This document shows, one piece after another, positions 10,701 to 20,908 of a DNA stretch of 64,000 nt. Position 1 is the stretch's first letter, and each line of letters begins with the position of its first letter. The notes under the pieces were generated by a model. That model was not told the origin of the DNA and ran no database searches. It was given only the letters and a program-made list of their open reading frames with translations. Both the position numbers and the translations under genes were made by a program. The stretch covers positions 1 through 64,000 of the forward strand of contig VCJN01000573.1 of NCBI GenBank assembly GCA_006384855.1, in the 5' to 3' direction. The stretch comes from Tetraselmis striata. Its lineage: Eukaryota; Chlorophyta; Chlorodendrophyceae; Chlorodendrales; Chlorodendraceae.

Positions 10701-13037
10701 TGTTAGCACGGGCTCAGGTCACCGCGCGGAGGGGTGTGGGCAGGGACAGAGGGGGCCCCAGGGAGGAGGGGGGGGGGGGGGGGGGGGGGCTCGCCTCCTT
10801 GAAGCGGATGATGTTTGGGTGGTACAGCGAGCGGTGGTTCAGGATCTCCCGCTCCACGTTCTTGTCCACCTGCCACCCGCCGAGCCAAGGCGCCCCGCCC
10901 CGCGTCAGTCACAAAAAGCCCTTCCCCCGCCCTTTAATTCCTGCCAGCCCCCCCCCCCCCCCCCCCACCTTACACCCCCCCCTCTCCCGCCCGAGCATCC
11001 CCAATACCGGTGCGGACGCAGTCTTACTAGGAACACGGCGCATTACAAGCCGCCCAACCTGTCAGCAGTATGCCACATGTGGACATAACTGCGAGGGAGG
11101 AAGAAGGGGGGGGGGGGGGGGGGGGGGGGGAGGGGGAGGGGAGGGGGGCTGTGGCGAGTGCTCCTGTGTGCTGCATGCCACTACTCTAACGTCAGGCTTT
11201 GATGCCGGGGGTTTTTACGGGTATGTCGGCACCCATCAGAGGGGGGGGGGGGAGGGGGGGGAGGGGGGGGAATTAGTGCCCACACGGTTGTTGGAGACCC
11301 CGTCACCAACTCGCCAAGTGCGCTATGTTTACCCCCCCCCCCCCCCCTTCTCTCCCCTGGCGATGGCAAGCTGTAGCTGCTGGGCCTTGTTTCCGCAGTA
11401 AGTGGCACGCGTGGCGCACTTTCGTAAGGCGGCTCAATCTGTCACCCACTGCGACCCCCGGGGTTTGCTGTCCCCTGCGTCATGATTGTCTCGTGTGTGC
11501 GTGTGTGTGTGTGTGTGTGTGAGGGTGTGTGTGTGCGTGCGCCATGCGTGCGCAATGCCGGGAGGGAGCAGATGGCGTGCGGAAGGGCTGCCATCACGGA
11601 TTCGGCGTTCCTATGTCGGGATTGTTCGTGAAATGTCCGCGCCGGTGTGAGATGCAACAAGTGGATTGGTGGGCCGGCCTCCGGGGTCGATCCCCGGATG
11701 CGGCGGGTGCGATATTTGACCGATGTTAGCGACTACTCGGGCGAGCGCCCCCCCCCCCCCCTCCCCTTGTGCACCCCATTCCCGGTGGCGGGGCAGGCGG
11801 CAGAAGGGGCGGCGGACGACGCAAAGCAAACGCACCTTGCTTCCGCGCTCGATGAACTTCACCGCCACCATCTCCCCCGTCGTCTTGTGCTTCATCAGCT
11901 TGGCGACGCCAAAGTTCCCGCTGCCAATATCCTTGACCTGTGTGAGCGTGAGCACGGGAGAGGAGCGGGGGGGGCGGGGGGGGGGGGGGGGGGGGGGAGC
12001 CGCGGCCGCATCAACGGCAAAGACGGAGTTCACCAGTGGAGGGTGAGGTGGGCGGCGATCGGCGGCGGCCCCCTTTACAGAGGCTTTGCCCCCACCTCGT
12101 CCCATGGACAAAGGGTGATGTTGGAGAAGGGGAGGGGGGGGGGGGGGGGGGGGGGGGTCTGAGCTGCCCTCTGTCGCTGAGCGCCCCCCCCCCCTCTTCC
12201 CCCAAACACACACACACACACACACACCCCACCACCCAAATGAGAGCGCGCCTCAGCCGTTCGACAAGTTTCGGAGCGAGAGGAAGGCTGTGATGCGAGA
12301 GCGGTGGAAGGAGAGGGGAATGAGGAGAGGGGGTGAAGGGGTGGGGGGGGGGGGGGGGGGGGGGGGGTACAACTCTGCCTCCAGCTAGCCGCAAGCCGGC
12401 AAAAGGTGCTGCGGGAGGAGGCGGCTCACAGCGGCCCGCTACAGCCCCCCCTTCCCCGCAGTGTGGGTATGTTAGCACTCTCCCCCCCCCTTTTTTAAAA
12501 ACCCCAAACTCATCCACAGTTGGGGAGCCCCTTGGAATGGCATCCCTTGTGACCGCGCAGCAAACTGTGGTTCCTTGCCACACTGGCAACTTGGGCCGGG
12601 GGGGGGGGGGGGGGGGGGCACCCCCAGAGCCTTGCTCTTTACATTGCGCCCAAGTAATAGACATACAGCGACTGGGCTGGTAAATATATCCGTGTCGATA
12701 GATAAATATTCAGGTAACGCACCGCCTACTGCTTCGCCGCACCGGGTTGCGGGGCGCCGCTTGGAGCCCAGGCGTTTGGTAAGGGGGGGGGGGGGGGGGG
12801 GGGGTGTTCTGGCCCAGACCAGCAACAGCGGGGGCGAGGTAGTGCGCGGCGGCGGCTTTTTCGCGGGTGATCGGAGGGGCGTCGACGGAGGGGCTGCGAA
12901 TTCGCTGAAGGAGCCGCCAACACTACGGCAAATAAAAGGCTGATATCTGCCGCGGGGCTGTGCGGGGCCGCGCCGCGCCCCTCCGGTCTGGCAGCGCGCG
13001 GGCGGCGGGGGCGCACCATGTCATACTGATCCGCCAT
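7707..13037 (-). CDS. SnRK2-type serine/threonine protein kinase
   Basis: The product is a 331-residue soluble kinase of the SnRK2 (sucrose non-fermenting-1-related, OST1-like) family, which in plants acts in osmotic-stress and ABA signalling. Exons on the minus strand: 13037-13017, 11937-11836, 10869-10795, 10141-9986, 9681-9493 and 8159-7707. All introns are phase 0. Seen: glycine loop GSGNFGVA, catalytic Lys34 (VAVK), HRD Asp124 with Asn129, DFG 147-149, and the activation segment [16 protein letters not shown], whose Ser162 aligns with OST1 Ser175. The tail after the kinase domain is short and acidic ([15 protein letters not shown]), like the SnRK2 acidic box. Exon 1 encodes only MADQYDM, which joins in frame to [10 protein letters not shown] exactly as in plant SnRK2 starts (DRYELVKDIG). 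Intron 3 uses a GC donor (10794-10793). Introns hold about a dozen G/C homopolymers. The kinase domain looks intact and functional. Confidence 0.95.
8222..9460. repeat. Telomere-like AAACCCTA motifs inside SnRK2 intron 5
   Basis: Between 8222 and 8415 the sequence carries many spaced, degenerate copies of AAACCCTAG/CCCTAGG. Between 9330 and 9460 the reverse orientation (TAGGGTT, AGGGTTTAACCCTA) appears together with forward copies. These match the plant-type telomere unit TTTAGGG only as scattered boxes, not as a clean tandem array. They may be an interstitial telomeric relic or intronic telo-boxes. Confidence 0.6.
9958..12804. repeat. Cluster of long G/C homopolymers in SnRK2 introns 1-4
   Basis: Runs on the plus strand: G at 9958-9979, 10160-10185, 10768-10789, 11106-11130, 11976-11997, 12134-12157, 12343-12367, 12598-12618 and 12783-12804; C at 10601-10622, 10948-10966, 11333-11347 and 11748-11760. 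Most are 19-26 nt. Because the gene is on the minus strand, most are poly-C in the transcript. None lies in an exon. Dinucleotide runs also occur: GT at 11500-11540 and CA at 12206-12230. Confidence 0.95.
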
Positions 13038-13528
13038 TGCGTATGGATCCCGCGGACAGCAGGGATGTCAGGGCGATGGAAGTGGGCCCAGGCCGTGGCG
13101 GGCGCGGCGGCGGTGGGCGCGGCAGCGATCGCGCGGTCGCCCCTGCCGGCGCGGCCAGCCGGTCGGCTGCGCAGGGGGTGAATAACTTAATTTATGGCTT
13201 GGAACAGTTGCGACAGGCGGTGGTCGCTACCGGTACCAGTACTGGGGCTGACGGAAACCACGCTGTCAGCACGGCTTCCAGGCGCAAGCAGGAAGCAGTG
13301 AGGCCAGGAAAGGGAGGCGATCTCAGGGGCTCGACTGGCGCTTCGCTTTTGATGCTGCGGCGGGAGAAACGTGAGGTATCGGCAATAAGATGGCAGTTCG
13401 AGCGCAGGCCGGGCGGGCGGAGTGCGGTGGGTCCTCAAGCAAGGCGGCGCGCAGTACGCGGTAGGATGCTGCCCGCGTTGCTGCACGCCGCCGCCCGACA
13501 CTTCGTCGTAAATACGCGAGTAAAATGA
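13037..13528 (+). CDS. Unrecognised ORF divergent from SnRK2
   Basis: A 163-codon ORF whose ATG overlaps the kinase start on the other strand. It is Gly/Arg/Ala-rich and shows no domain I know. The long open frame in GC-rich DNA may be chance, and the first part must overlap the kinase 5' UTR/promoter. I list it only because it is the longest plus-strand ORF here and sits alone. Confidence 0.15.
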   Translation: MRMDPADSRDVRAMEVGPGRGGRGGGGRGSDRAVAPAGAASRSAAQGVNNLIYGLEQLRQAVVATGTSTGADGNHAVSTASRRKQEAVRPGKGGDLRGSTGASLLMLRREKREVSAIRWQFERRPGGRSAVGPQARRRAVRGRMLPALLHAAARHFVVNTRVK

Positions 13529-13571
13529 GAGTAAATAAATCCTCGATGCCGCAACTCGCGCGATAGCGACT

Positions 13572-13870
13572 ACTTGAATGGGCCAGCGCCCAAACGGGTA
13601 GGGCGGACCTTCCGTGGTCAGCGCCGCGTATTTTGATGGCATCAGTGTTTTTGACTACCCGTACCGTGATCGTCCATCAGTGTTGGAAATTTTATCATCA
13701 GCTTTCAATTGTAGTTTAGCATAACGCATAATGCTTCGGCAATTTTCTTTTTGACTAGAACGTAGCGTCGCCAACCGGGGGCTTGCCGTAATTGGATCGC
13801 TGCGTAAAGGAACGGCCGTCGTAGACACTTTTAAGCGTTTCACTGTTGCCAGTCCTGTCCCTGGGGCGGG
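13572..13870 (+). repeat. Dispersed ~300-bp repeat, copy 2
   Basis: Same boxes in the same order as the copy at 4817-5101, with more indels in the middle (about 13640-13720). The region between 13870 and 14270 after it is AT-richer and holds only short ORFs. Confidence 0.85.
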
Positions 13871-14429
13871 AAAACAAACGAATTCCCCTACCTCTTTTGG
13901 GTTGAGCGGAGGAAAAGGAGAGACGCGTCCGAAATCACCTGGAATACGTGAGAATTGATACCGTACGCAATACGGTTTTATCACGGAGTTTTAGGCGTCC
14001 GTCCTCCGTCCTCGTGTGCTGCGTCTTCGTGAATGAAACGTCATACTTTCGATCTGTGCTCGTTTGATTTCTAGGCACTCCTTCCACAGTCCGTAAAAAT
14101 CCTGCGACTGAGACGTATCGTGAATTATACCGGAAACATACTGCAAAAATCACGAATGTCCTCCGTCCGTCCTGTCACATACGGGCTTCGCGTATGAACC
14201 GTCATACGTTCGGTTTTCGGTCGTTTGATTTCACGGTACTGGTACGTGTAAGGTAAGATTCTGAATGGATGCGCGTGTATTCTAGCCCAGGCACGTCATA
14301 TATTCGTCTAAAACGCCAAAATAACGCGGTACCGCAGCGCGTTTTTACTGCTGAATCAGCAAGCGAGACTATTCAGCGACTATTCCTTAACTATACGGTA
14401 GTCCAAGTATGGTGCAGTAAAAAGGGGTC

Positions 14430-14770
14430 GCCGCGGTGCGGGGGCAGTCCGCCGACCCGGGGCCCGGCGTCCGTCGACGGACGGGCGGCGGTCGAACGAC
14501 GGCGTCCGGCGTCCGGTGCCGGTACAGGCGGCGGGCATGGCGATTCGCGCCGTGCCCGCCCCGTAGACCTGACGACCGGCCCGACCTGCGCGGCCTCGTG
14601 CGGGATGCGGGCCGCCTGTAGGCGGCTTGTACTGTATTGCTGATCTTGTAGTGCTGCTTTTTGGGGGGGGGGGGGTAATACAACTTTTAGCGGTGGGTTG
14701 GGTACCGGCCTTTTTGTAATGCACACCAGTAGTCAGCGGCCCGCTTTTACGCGGCTTGCAGATTTAATCT
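14430..14770 (+). repeat. 3'-end copy of the family seen at 6.8-7.0 kb
   Basis: GCGGGATGCGGGCCGC...GGCGGCTTG at about 14600-14632, then a G13 run (14664-14676), then GGCCTTTTTGTAATGCACACCAGTAG-type boxes near 14709, in the order of the fossil at 6810-7030. A second hairpin copy follows at about 14739-14760 and an inverted one at 14876-14912. Upstream (14436-14600) is an Arg/Gly-rich open stretch that may be the end of its coding part. Broken and old. Confidence 0.6.
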
Positions 14771-15661
14771 GTTTTACAAAATAATACGTCTCTTTTGAAA
14801 TATAAATTACTGGCAAATCTAACGCTAAAAGCATTATTATTACCCGGAAACAACAGTATTACAAGATCCACACTGCAAGCCGGCTAAAAGCGGCGCGCAT
14901 CCCCGCACCACGCTCAACCCAAGAGGTAGGGGCACCTCCACAAATCCCCGGCGCGAAGCGCCGCTTAGTAACCCTAATAATGATAAATAAGCCGCGCGTT
15001 ATTTATATTGATGATCATTGCCTGTGTTTATGGGATTATTTAAGGATTATGTCGGGAAACTCGAGCCGGAACGAGCTGTATTACGCCTACAGGTATCTCA
15101 TAGTGGTACCTAAAAGTAAAGCAGACAACGTTCTTGGCGGGGTTGCGGCCACGCGTGCGGCACGTGATGGTGCTCCTGCGCCTGCGTCGCGTCGCTCGTC
15201 GGCATGTGTTGCTATGACCCGGGTCATTAGCTGCAAGCGCCCTCGCCGCGCTTGATAGCCTACCCCGGGGCGGGGGTTCCTTAAGTTCCTGGCAGCTAAG
15301 TGACTTCGTGGTTCCCTTGGCTCCTTCTTGGTTCTTGGCTCCCTGTCCTCCTGCTCGACCTTGGTTTCAGGCTTATGTCTCTCTTTTGCTGGCAACCTTT
15401 CATAGTTGCTGTTAGTTCTGTACAGAAACGTTGTAGTGCGCTTTTGTGAAAGCCCTGATGTAATACAACAAAATCCACCTAAAAGTAAAGCAAAAGTAAA
15501 GTTCGCCTCGGGACATCGGCCGAAGCCGCCCCAACACTTGACCACGTGCGCCAACTGCAGTCGCAGGTCTGGCATAGCCCGTAGACAATTGCCTCAGCCG
15601 AACCGCGAAGGGCTAATGCATCAACCGGGTAAACCCGGGACACGCCGGGCGGATATTGCCG

Positions 15662-15732
15662 AAATACATCGGCCAGGAATCGAACCCGGGCCTCTCGCAT
15701 ACGAGACGACCGCTCAACCGAGCGGACAAGGG
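15662..15732 (-). other. tRNA-like sequence with good B box, probably not a tRNA gene
   Basis: On the minus strand there is a perfect B box/T arm (GGTTCGATTCC between CCGG and TGG), a D-arm-like GCTCGGTTGAGC with a loop about four bases too short, and an anticodon-like hairpin (TCTCG/CGAGA) whose loop is only four bases. The ends pair for five of seven positions (ACATC/GATGT). It therefore cannot form a standard cloverleaf. A tRNA-derived SINE head or a decayed tRNA fits better. A ~300-bp dispersed repeat lies 160 bp away in the same orientation. Confidence 0.5.
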
Positions 15733-15892
15733 ATGTACCTGTCCGCGCCAAACATGGATGCGCCAATTCTAGTTCACGGCTGGAACCCCCCTCCCCCCCC
15801 CTCAGATATGCATGCCCCACATGTGCGTGTACAACGCCGGGTCGGGTCGTCCTGAGCTACCCGTGCTTGAGGTTTTTCTTTCCGCCCATATG

Positions 15893-16195
15893 TGACAAGA
15901 CTGGCACCACTGAAACCCCTGCAGTGTCTCTACGACGGCCGTTTAGGCAGAGATCCAGTAGTTACGGAAAGCCCTGGGTAGGCGACGCTCCGTTATAGTC
16001 ATCAAGCAAATTGCCGAAGCATTCCGGAAAAACTATTGATGCCCAATAGCGGGTCAATAGTGACAATCAGAATTTATAGCACTGTTGGATCACTATCTAA
16101 AACACTGCCGTCAAAATGCCCGGCATTGACCACGAAAGGTCTGCCCTACCCGTTTGGGCATCGGCCCATTCGAGTAATGCGAGTTGGGGCAAACC
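15893..16195 (-). repeat. Dispersed ~300-bp repeat, copy 3
   Basis: Reverse-complement copy of the element at 4817-5101 and the closest to it in sequence, including the AACGGAGCGTCGCCTACCCAGG box. The end with GCCCCAACTCGCATTACTCG lies at 16195. Confidence 0.85.
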
Positions 16196-16345
16196 CCATC
16201 CCGCAGAGCAAAACACTTCGGGAGTGCGATATACATGTGCAACGAAAAAGGCAATGTGAGGACTACTACAGAGAAATTTTCCCATTCCCATCTAGGCCGT
16301 CGTGAAGGGAGGGAGGGACCCCGGCGCCCAAATTAAAGGCATTAT

Positions 16346-17006
16346 TTAATAAGTCCTCGGGTGTCGACGCAATAAATATACTACTCCACACCATATCTCC
16401 AATAAATCATACACCACGTTGTCTTTGTGAGAAAACCGCCCATTAGTGAAAGCTCCATATGGCCTTGCAGGATTCAGAGTTCCAAAACCCATTGATGGAT
16501 TGCATGTGCCTATGCGCAGAGCCCATTCTTTATCCCCAAAGAATTGCTTCACCACATGCAGCGCAGTAGTAGTAACATCCATGAACTCCGGAACCACCAG
16601 CACCCTCAAATTATTACGGTGATACCCCAGTAGTGCGGGCAATCCACAGACATATGTTCGTCGACAGTCTCAGATTCACTTCCGCCACATGCAAGGCAGT
16701 GTTCAAAGAACCGCTCAGGAATGGCATGAATCCGGGCCAATCGGCGGACAGTGGGAAATACTCGAGTACTTCGGGTTTCCCGGACTGGCGGTACTTCGGG
16801 GGATGAATCGGCTTAAATAGCCAATAGGTCATAGAAACCCAGTTGAATCCCCGCTTAATACAGCGCTTCATCCGTCCATGCGCAGCCCTATTATACCGGC
16901 GGAAAATATGATGCTCATCGCTCGTATTAGAGCCTAGCGGGAGCCTAATTACGTATCTACGGCACGCGTACATTTCGCGTACGTGTACAAGCAAGTATAC
17001 CCGCAT
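16346..17006 (-). pseudogene. Two overlapping unrecognised ORFs, perhaps one broken gene
   Basis: ORFs at 17006-16614 (130 codons) and 16642-16346 (98 codons) overlap in different frames on the minus strand. Base composition is closer to even than in the surrounding GC-rich DNA. The upper ORF has an aromatic and basic segment (RRYNRAAHGRMKRCIKRGF); neither shows a domain I can name. They may be two pieces of one frameshifted gene or chance. No splice sites join them convincingly. Confidence 0.25.
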
Positions 17007-17734
17007 ATTAAAATAGTTATTATTTTAGTTACTAGCAGTACCAGTGCTGCGCTCGCCCGTGGAACTCGTCCGGTATAATCCTTGGGTGTCCTTGCTTTAC
17101 ACTCCTTTTATGAGCTATACTAAATGTTTTGAAAACCACATATCATATCTATGTGTATTGAAATATATGGGATTTCCCCCTTTCCTCGCGGCTTTCTAGC
17201 TGCAGGTGCGTGCTGCGGAAGCGGTGCGAATTACTTCTTAGTTCAGCAACGGCGGTCTCAAAACGCGAAAATGCGCTTTTTGTACGTCATTGAAACGCCA
17301 CAACCACATATCAGCGGTGCTTGGCTAGCTACCACACGATCTCAGTGCTTTACGCAAAACCTTGTGGGCCTTGTATGTGACATGCACGGGTTAATGCGCG
17401 CCAGCATATGCGGGCGAAGTGGAGTGTGGGGCGCGCTCGGGAGGCGGCGGTGTGGATGGGTCGGTGTTGGATATGATGTGGGTGGGCGTACGCGGCGGCA
17501 TGGCGACGGCGGTGCCAGCAGCAGCATACATATCGCAGCCCACCATGCCCGACGACGAGCCAGACCCACAAGCAGCATCCCGCGGCTGCTAGCAGCGGCA
17601 AAGCTGCACGCGCAGGGAAGCGGGACAGGTTTGGTAGCCGTCGGCAAGTGGAGGAGGCCGAGCAGCGCCAGACAGTAGCGCTGGCGGAAGCCGCGGTTGC
17701 TCAGCCGCAAAATGCAAGCGAGTAAGCGGCGGCG

Positions 17735-20700
17735 GTGAGGACACAACGGACAGCAGCGGAGAACGTATCGTTTTGCAGTAACGCTGACAAGCTCAACAAA
17801 CGTGTTGAGAAGTTGGACAAGAACGTCGAGCAGGTACAAGTCCAGCTTGAGGCGGAGCGGGTGCGCTCCCGGGCGAAGGACGCGGTCGTAAAGGGATATT
17901 CGTGCGTGGCCGCCGTGCTGGCGGAGGCTGCGCATGCGGAAAAGCTTGCAAAGGCCGCAACTCAACGCGACTCCGCCAAGGCAGCCGTTCGGCGAGCAAA
18001 GAGAGACTTTACCATCGGCAGCGAGGCTTCGATTCGGGTTGGAGCGAAAGCTCGAGCCGCCATTAAGGAGCGGAAGCTGCTGCGAGCCTTCGGCATGATG
18101 AGCCGCCCGAACAAGAACCGCGTCAAGGCCCCACCCGTGCTGATCGGCTCGAAATACCGCCGCTTGAAATGCCTTGAGGTAGCGAAGCTTGCGGACTACC
18201 TCGGCAGCCGCTACGAAGGGGGCGTAGAGGGTGATGCCGTTTTGCAGCTCGTGGATACAGTATTCGGAAGTTCTCGAAGCCGTGGCCCAGCAACGCGCGG
18301 GTTGTACCGCAATATCGACCGGCACATCGCCAAAGCCATTCGCAACCACTAGTCGGTCGCGCGCGCGTCGTTTATACGAGTGCCATGCAAGGTGACATGG
18401 CGACCTCACCAGCACCTCATCCACGCATTAAGCAAGTAGTGGGTGGAGCAGTGAGGCCGCGAGCATGAGGTGCTGGTGCTGCCATACGGCACGCTCATGT
18501 GCTTGCTACCGAGCAAGAACGATGTGTGGGAGTGAGAGGACCGAGTGGCAAAGCTGGCAAGACTCGAGATGTATAAAGATGGCATGAGGGCCATCATCGA
18601 CATGATGCACGCGCTTGGCACCCGACCATCACAGTTTCCGAAAAACTAGCTGCCGGAAGTCAGAGTCACCATCATCCAGTTTTGTAGTAAGTTTGATATG
18701 TGTTATTGAGTGATTGTTGTATAAAATTAAGCAAGGCTACAACATGACATTGATCTCTAATTATTCTTGATGTTTCTTTGCAGCTGACGGCACCACGGCC
18801 TTTAAGCATGGACACCAAGGAGCCGCTCTTGCCATCTTGAAGCCCTTGCTCATGAGGGTGGACATGAACGGCTACGTGATGAAGGGTTGGGCAGTGAACA
18901 TCATTCATAATGATGTGAAAATCATGCTCTACGAAGGACAAGACAAGTATGATCAGTTCAGCAACCATATGGAGGCAATCAAGGAACATGCATCTCGTGG
19001 AGATCGCAACACTTCCCGCGGTAACCCGTACGACATTTCGCGATCCGGATACGGTATGAATAATCTGTCCGTACGCGCCGCGTCCCTGCGCGCGGGGTCC
19101 ACGTCGCGACGCCCAAAGTACCCGCCCGGTACTGCGGGCGGCGAATCATGCATCCACTAGCGCGCCCCCGTCCATCCCACCAGCTCCCGCCCACCCCGTA
19201 GCCCTACCTCCTGACCCCTTCGAGGACATAGGGCGATCACGGCTGGCTCGGGGCGCGTGTATGTCCCGGTACGGCGGCCGCGAGGTCCACCCTCGCGACT
19301 GCCGTCCGATTGACCACCCCCCATCAAGGATTCGCGTTTTGCTGACACCATACGCGTTAGGGCCAAAACTGCTCGGATAGAAAGGCATAAATAGTGTACG
19401 TTTTCCCCTAGCTGGTCCGACGGAGCCTGTGCCATCGGCGCGAAGTTTATGGTTGGGGGGCGCTCAGATCGGTTGCTGCGGGGTTGCCACGGAGATCCCG
19501 CAGCACCCCGCCTTCGTGGCCGTAGCGGTCACGACCCGCCCACCATTGCCGCATAAAGAGGTACTTCTGGCGCCACGGGCGGTCGCGGTGTCTATGGTTG
19601 ACATTCGTGGGCTTGCTAGAGGCTAGAGCATGGGCAATGGGCCGCGCGATGTGCGCGTCGCGTTGCCGCAGGTGCACACTGTACTAACGGCGCGAACCGC
19701 ATATCATCATATATTCGGGTAGTTTTCGCAGTATCGTACGGGTTACCGCGGGAAGTGTTGTGATTGTCTACAAACCCGAGATGAAGTTGCATGGAGAAGT
19801 TTACACCTTCAAGCTGGTGCTCGGAGGAGACATGGCCTTCCAAGGAGGTATCTTCGGGCACGCTGGGGCAGCGTCTACCTTTATCTTTGACATATATGCC
19901 TTCACGGTACCTGCACCTCACCTAGTCAGACTATAAGCGGAAGGGCATGACCAAGCCCATCACCAAGTTAATAGGATATGCAGCCATGATGGCGCATGCC
20001 ATGCGGCGGAAGGAGTATAGGCAAGAGGACCCATACCTCTGCCATGGTTATGGCCTCGCCAACCAACGCCATGGGGACTTCCCTCCTGGTGACAACAAGA
20101 AGGACAGGCATGACTATACGAGTGGGCGCACTTCGGCCAGCATGAAAAATGCCCCGCTGGCTTCAGCTTGTGCATCGAGCCTGAGGACATGATCGGGAAC
20201 ATCATGCATGCAGGCATTCAAATGCGTCCGCATGTGGTGTGGCACACCGTGCACGAGCGGTGCAAGGACAAGCAGACAGCGTAAACGGCAATGGATGCGA
20301 CGGAGCTCATCGGGCTACATGGCAAAGAGGTGAAGGTGCAGAGCGGAAGGGGCAAGGCCATCACCAAGGCAGATCTCCTTGCCCTCAGCGGGCCTGAGGT
20401 GAAGAAGATGCTGGAGGTCCGCAAGCTTGTGCTTGATGCCGTGATCCCTGCGCCACATGCTGACAAAGTCAAGATTTTGGCGGTTTGGGAAAAGTACGAC
20501 GGCATGTCAGCGGCATGGAGTGCATGCCCCGGCGGCCTCACGGCTGACAGGCTGGCAGCAGCCAACAAGCTGCGGACAGCTACGGACATGTTCTTCGCAG
20601 CCTTCTTGGACATCGCGACAGCAAATGACATCACTCCGTACATGTATGAAGTTGCATGGCACTTCCCCCGATGGATAGATCTGCATGGCAACCTTGATGC

Positions 20701-20908
20701 GTTGCGCACTCTGTGCATGGAGCACCGCAGCAAGAAGATCAATGAGGGCTCTCTGAAATGCAGCAACCACCAGCCCCGGTGCCTGCTTAAGTCCAGCAAG
20801 GTGACGCTCTCCGGGACTAGCCAAGTCATGAAGCGCAGCACCTTGATGGCGCACTACCGCACTCGGGGGGAAGAGCAACATCGATCAGGTCGGCACGTTG
20901 AACCATAA
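17735..20908 (+). mobile_element. Relic of an unclassified transposase-like gene
   Basis: Plus-strand coding pieces follow each other as if from one protein. First, an N-terminal coiled coil (17735-18000, repeated DKLNKRVEKLDKNVEQVQ-type heptads). Then an Ala/Lys/Arg-rich part to 18352. Then, in the same frame past several stops, a segment ending VTIIQFC. A likely 97-bp phase-1 intron (18687-18783, GTAAGT...TTTGCAG) joins it to a TDGTTAFKHGH segment. Further on come FKLVLGGDMAFQGGIFGHAG (19790-19870) and a 205-codon ORF (20291-20908) with ITPYMYEVAWHFPRWIDLHG. The spaced D-containing beta-strand-like segments suggest an RNase H-fold DDE transposase, but I cannot match a named superfamily. Broken by several stops and shifts and by the insertion at 19007-19760. 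A similar architecture recurs at 26.2-27.5 kb. Confidence 0.45.
19007..19760. mobile_element. Non-autonomous 754-bp element with 27-bp terminal inverted repeats
   Basis: The left end 19007-19033 (CAACACTTCCCGCGGTAACC...) is the exact reverse complement of 19734-19760. The element interrupts the transposase-like relic between its GQDKYDQFSNHMEAIKEHAS and IVYKPEMKLHGEVYTF segments, so it is younger than that gene. No convincing target-site duplication is visible (flanks AGATCG and TGATTG). There is no internal transposase: a MITE-like DNA transposon. Confidence 0.85.

Noticed and set aside
10349-12664. Long ORFs rich in Gly or Pro around the SnRK2 introns
   Set aside because: They are poly-G/poly-C runs read as Gly or Pro; the only supported coding here is the small kinase exons.
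15662-15732. Functional tRNA gene
   Set aside because: Good B box, but the D loop is too short, the anticodon loop has four bases and the acceptor stem has two mismatches; kept only as tRNA-like.
17342-18424. 360-codon minus-strand ORF
   Set aside because: Antisense to the coiled-coil part of the transposase-like relic. The sense strand has heptads and continues in frame past 18352; the antisense has Cys/Arg/Leu-rich shadow composition.
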